NCBI RefSeq assembly: GCF_003389455.1
Contig: NZ_QUAC01000122.1
Span: 1 to 39,625 of the forward strand
Direction: 5' to 3'
Source of the DNA: Streptomyces inhibens
Lineage (GTDB): Bacteria > Actinomycetota > Actinomycetes > Streptomycetales > Streptomycetaceae
Length of the DNA: 39,625 bases
A model generated the notes under the pieces. That model did no database searches. It was not told where the DNA came from and was given only the letters and a program-made list of their open reading frames with translations. The translations under genes and the position numbers were made by a program. This document shows positions 39,271-39,625 of this stretch, piece after piece (the first letter of the stretch is position 1; each line of letters starts with the position of its first letter).

Positions 39271-39625
39271 TCAGATTCCCAGTCGGGCCGCGATGCCGTC
39301 GAGGACGCTGTCCAGGCCGGTTTCGAAGCGCCACTGAGGGTCGTCCTTGCGGGTGGCTTCGTGGATATAGCGGCGGTAGGTCGGATAGCGGCCGGTGCTC
39401 AGCAGATAGCGCATCTGGGGGGCGAGGGCCAGCCGCAGGTCGTCGGTGCTGGTCCAGCCCTGCTCCTTCATCAGGAGGTACTGGGCGCATTCGGCGGACA
39501 CCGCACCGTGGACATAGGAGTTGACGGTGCCGAGCACGGACATCATCGCGTCGATGTCGAGCCCCAGCCCGTCCAGGGCGGAGAGCGCGCGTTCGGCCGC
39601 GGCCATCCGGCTGGGGGTGAGCGCG
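39271..39625 (-). CDS. TetR family regulator, C-terminal part (cut by right edge)
   Basis: The open frame enters from beyond base 39625 and ends at 39271. The visible 117 residues resemble the TetR_C_1 (tetracycline-repressor class) ligand domain: RALSALDGLGLDIDAMMSVL, GTVNSYVHGAVSAE and WRFETGLDSVLDGIAARLGI at the C-terminus. The DNA-binding domain lies outside the window. An internal ATG at 39606 is not a credible start. Confidence 0.75.
   Translation of the reverse strand, partial: ALTPSRMAAAERALSALDGLGLDIDAMMSVLGTVNSYVHGAVSAECAQYLLMKEQGWTSTDDLRLALAPQMRYLLSTGRYPTYRRYIHEATRKDDPQWRFETGLDSVLDGIAARLGI

Overview
The window is high-GC actinobacterial DNA, almost certainly a Streptomyces chromosome. 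The evidence is strong third-position GC, AGGAGG-type ribosome sites mixed with probable leaderless starts, a principal-like sigma factor of the HrdD type, a fructose PTS operon and many TetR/MarR/MFS pairs. I recall the order hrdD - fruR - fruK - fruA from the S. coelicolor core chromosome; that comparison is from memory and was not run.

Layout. (1) 1-5822, core-like: a partial divergent gene, a PEP-mutase-family enzyme, a small secreted protein with a sorting-signal-like tail, a lipoprotein/histidine kinase operon, a heptamer repeat and recQ. (2) 5884-19847, a probable accretion island at tRNA-Arg(CCU) (19812-19884, minus strand). A 33-bp core taken from the 3' half of that tRNA recurs in the same orientation at 5884, 10843 and 15691. 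It splits the island into three segments of about 5.0, 4.8 and 4.1 kb. Segment I holds a MocR regulator, a class-V aminotransferase and an MFS exporter. Segment II holds a DUF6624 protein, a methyltransferase with a large unknown C-terminus and a CYTH protein in one operon, divergent from an XRE regulator and a GNAT enzyme. Segment III holds a DHA2 exporter, a non-heme iron oxygenase and a divergent Lrp/AsnC regulator. No integrase, Rep or Tra gene is visible. Two core copies share a conserved downstream module: a hairpin plus 11-bp iterons at identical spacing. (3) 19885-31859, core/accessory chromosome made of small regulator-plus-target units: TetR/hydrolase, TetR/small membrane proteins, M6 protease, TetR/DHA2 exporter, MarR/DODA-like dioxygenase, questin-oxidase-like protein, PPOX gene with a neighbouring PPOX pseudogene, membrane protein and GNAT. 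(4) 31942-37382: hrdD with a perfect SigR-type promoter, then the fruR-fruK-fruA operon with a strong terminator. (5) 37531-39625: a Gly/Ser-rich lipoprotein, an NAD-binding oxidoreductase behind several palindromes, and a TetR gene cut by the right edge.

Most of the window is regulator/transporter/enzyme triads in which the regulator probably acts on the adjacent divergent promoter; several palindromic operator candidates lie exactly there. The most unusual material is the serial att structure and the CYTH-methyltransferase-DUF6624 operon it carries, for which I know no described function.
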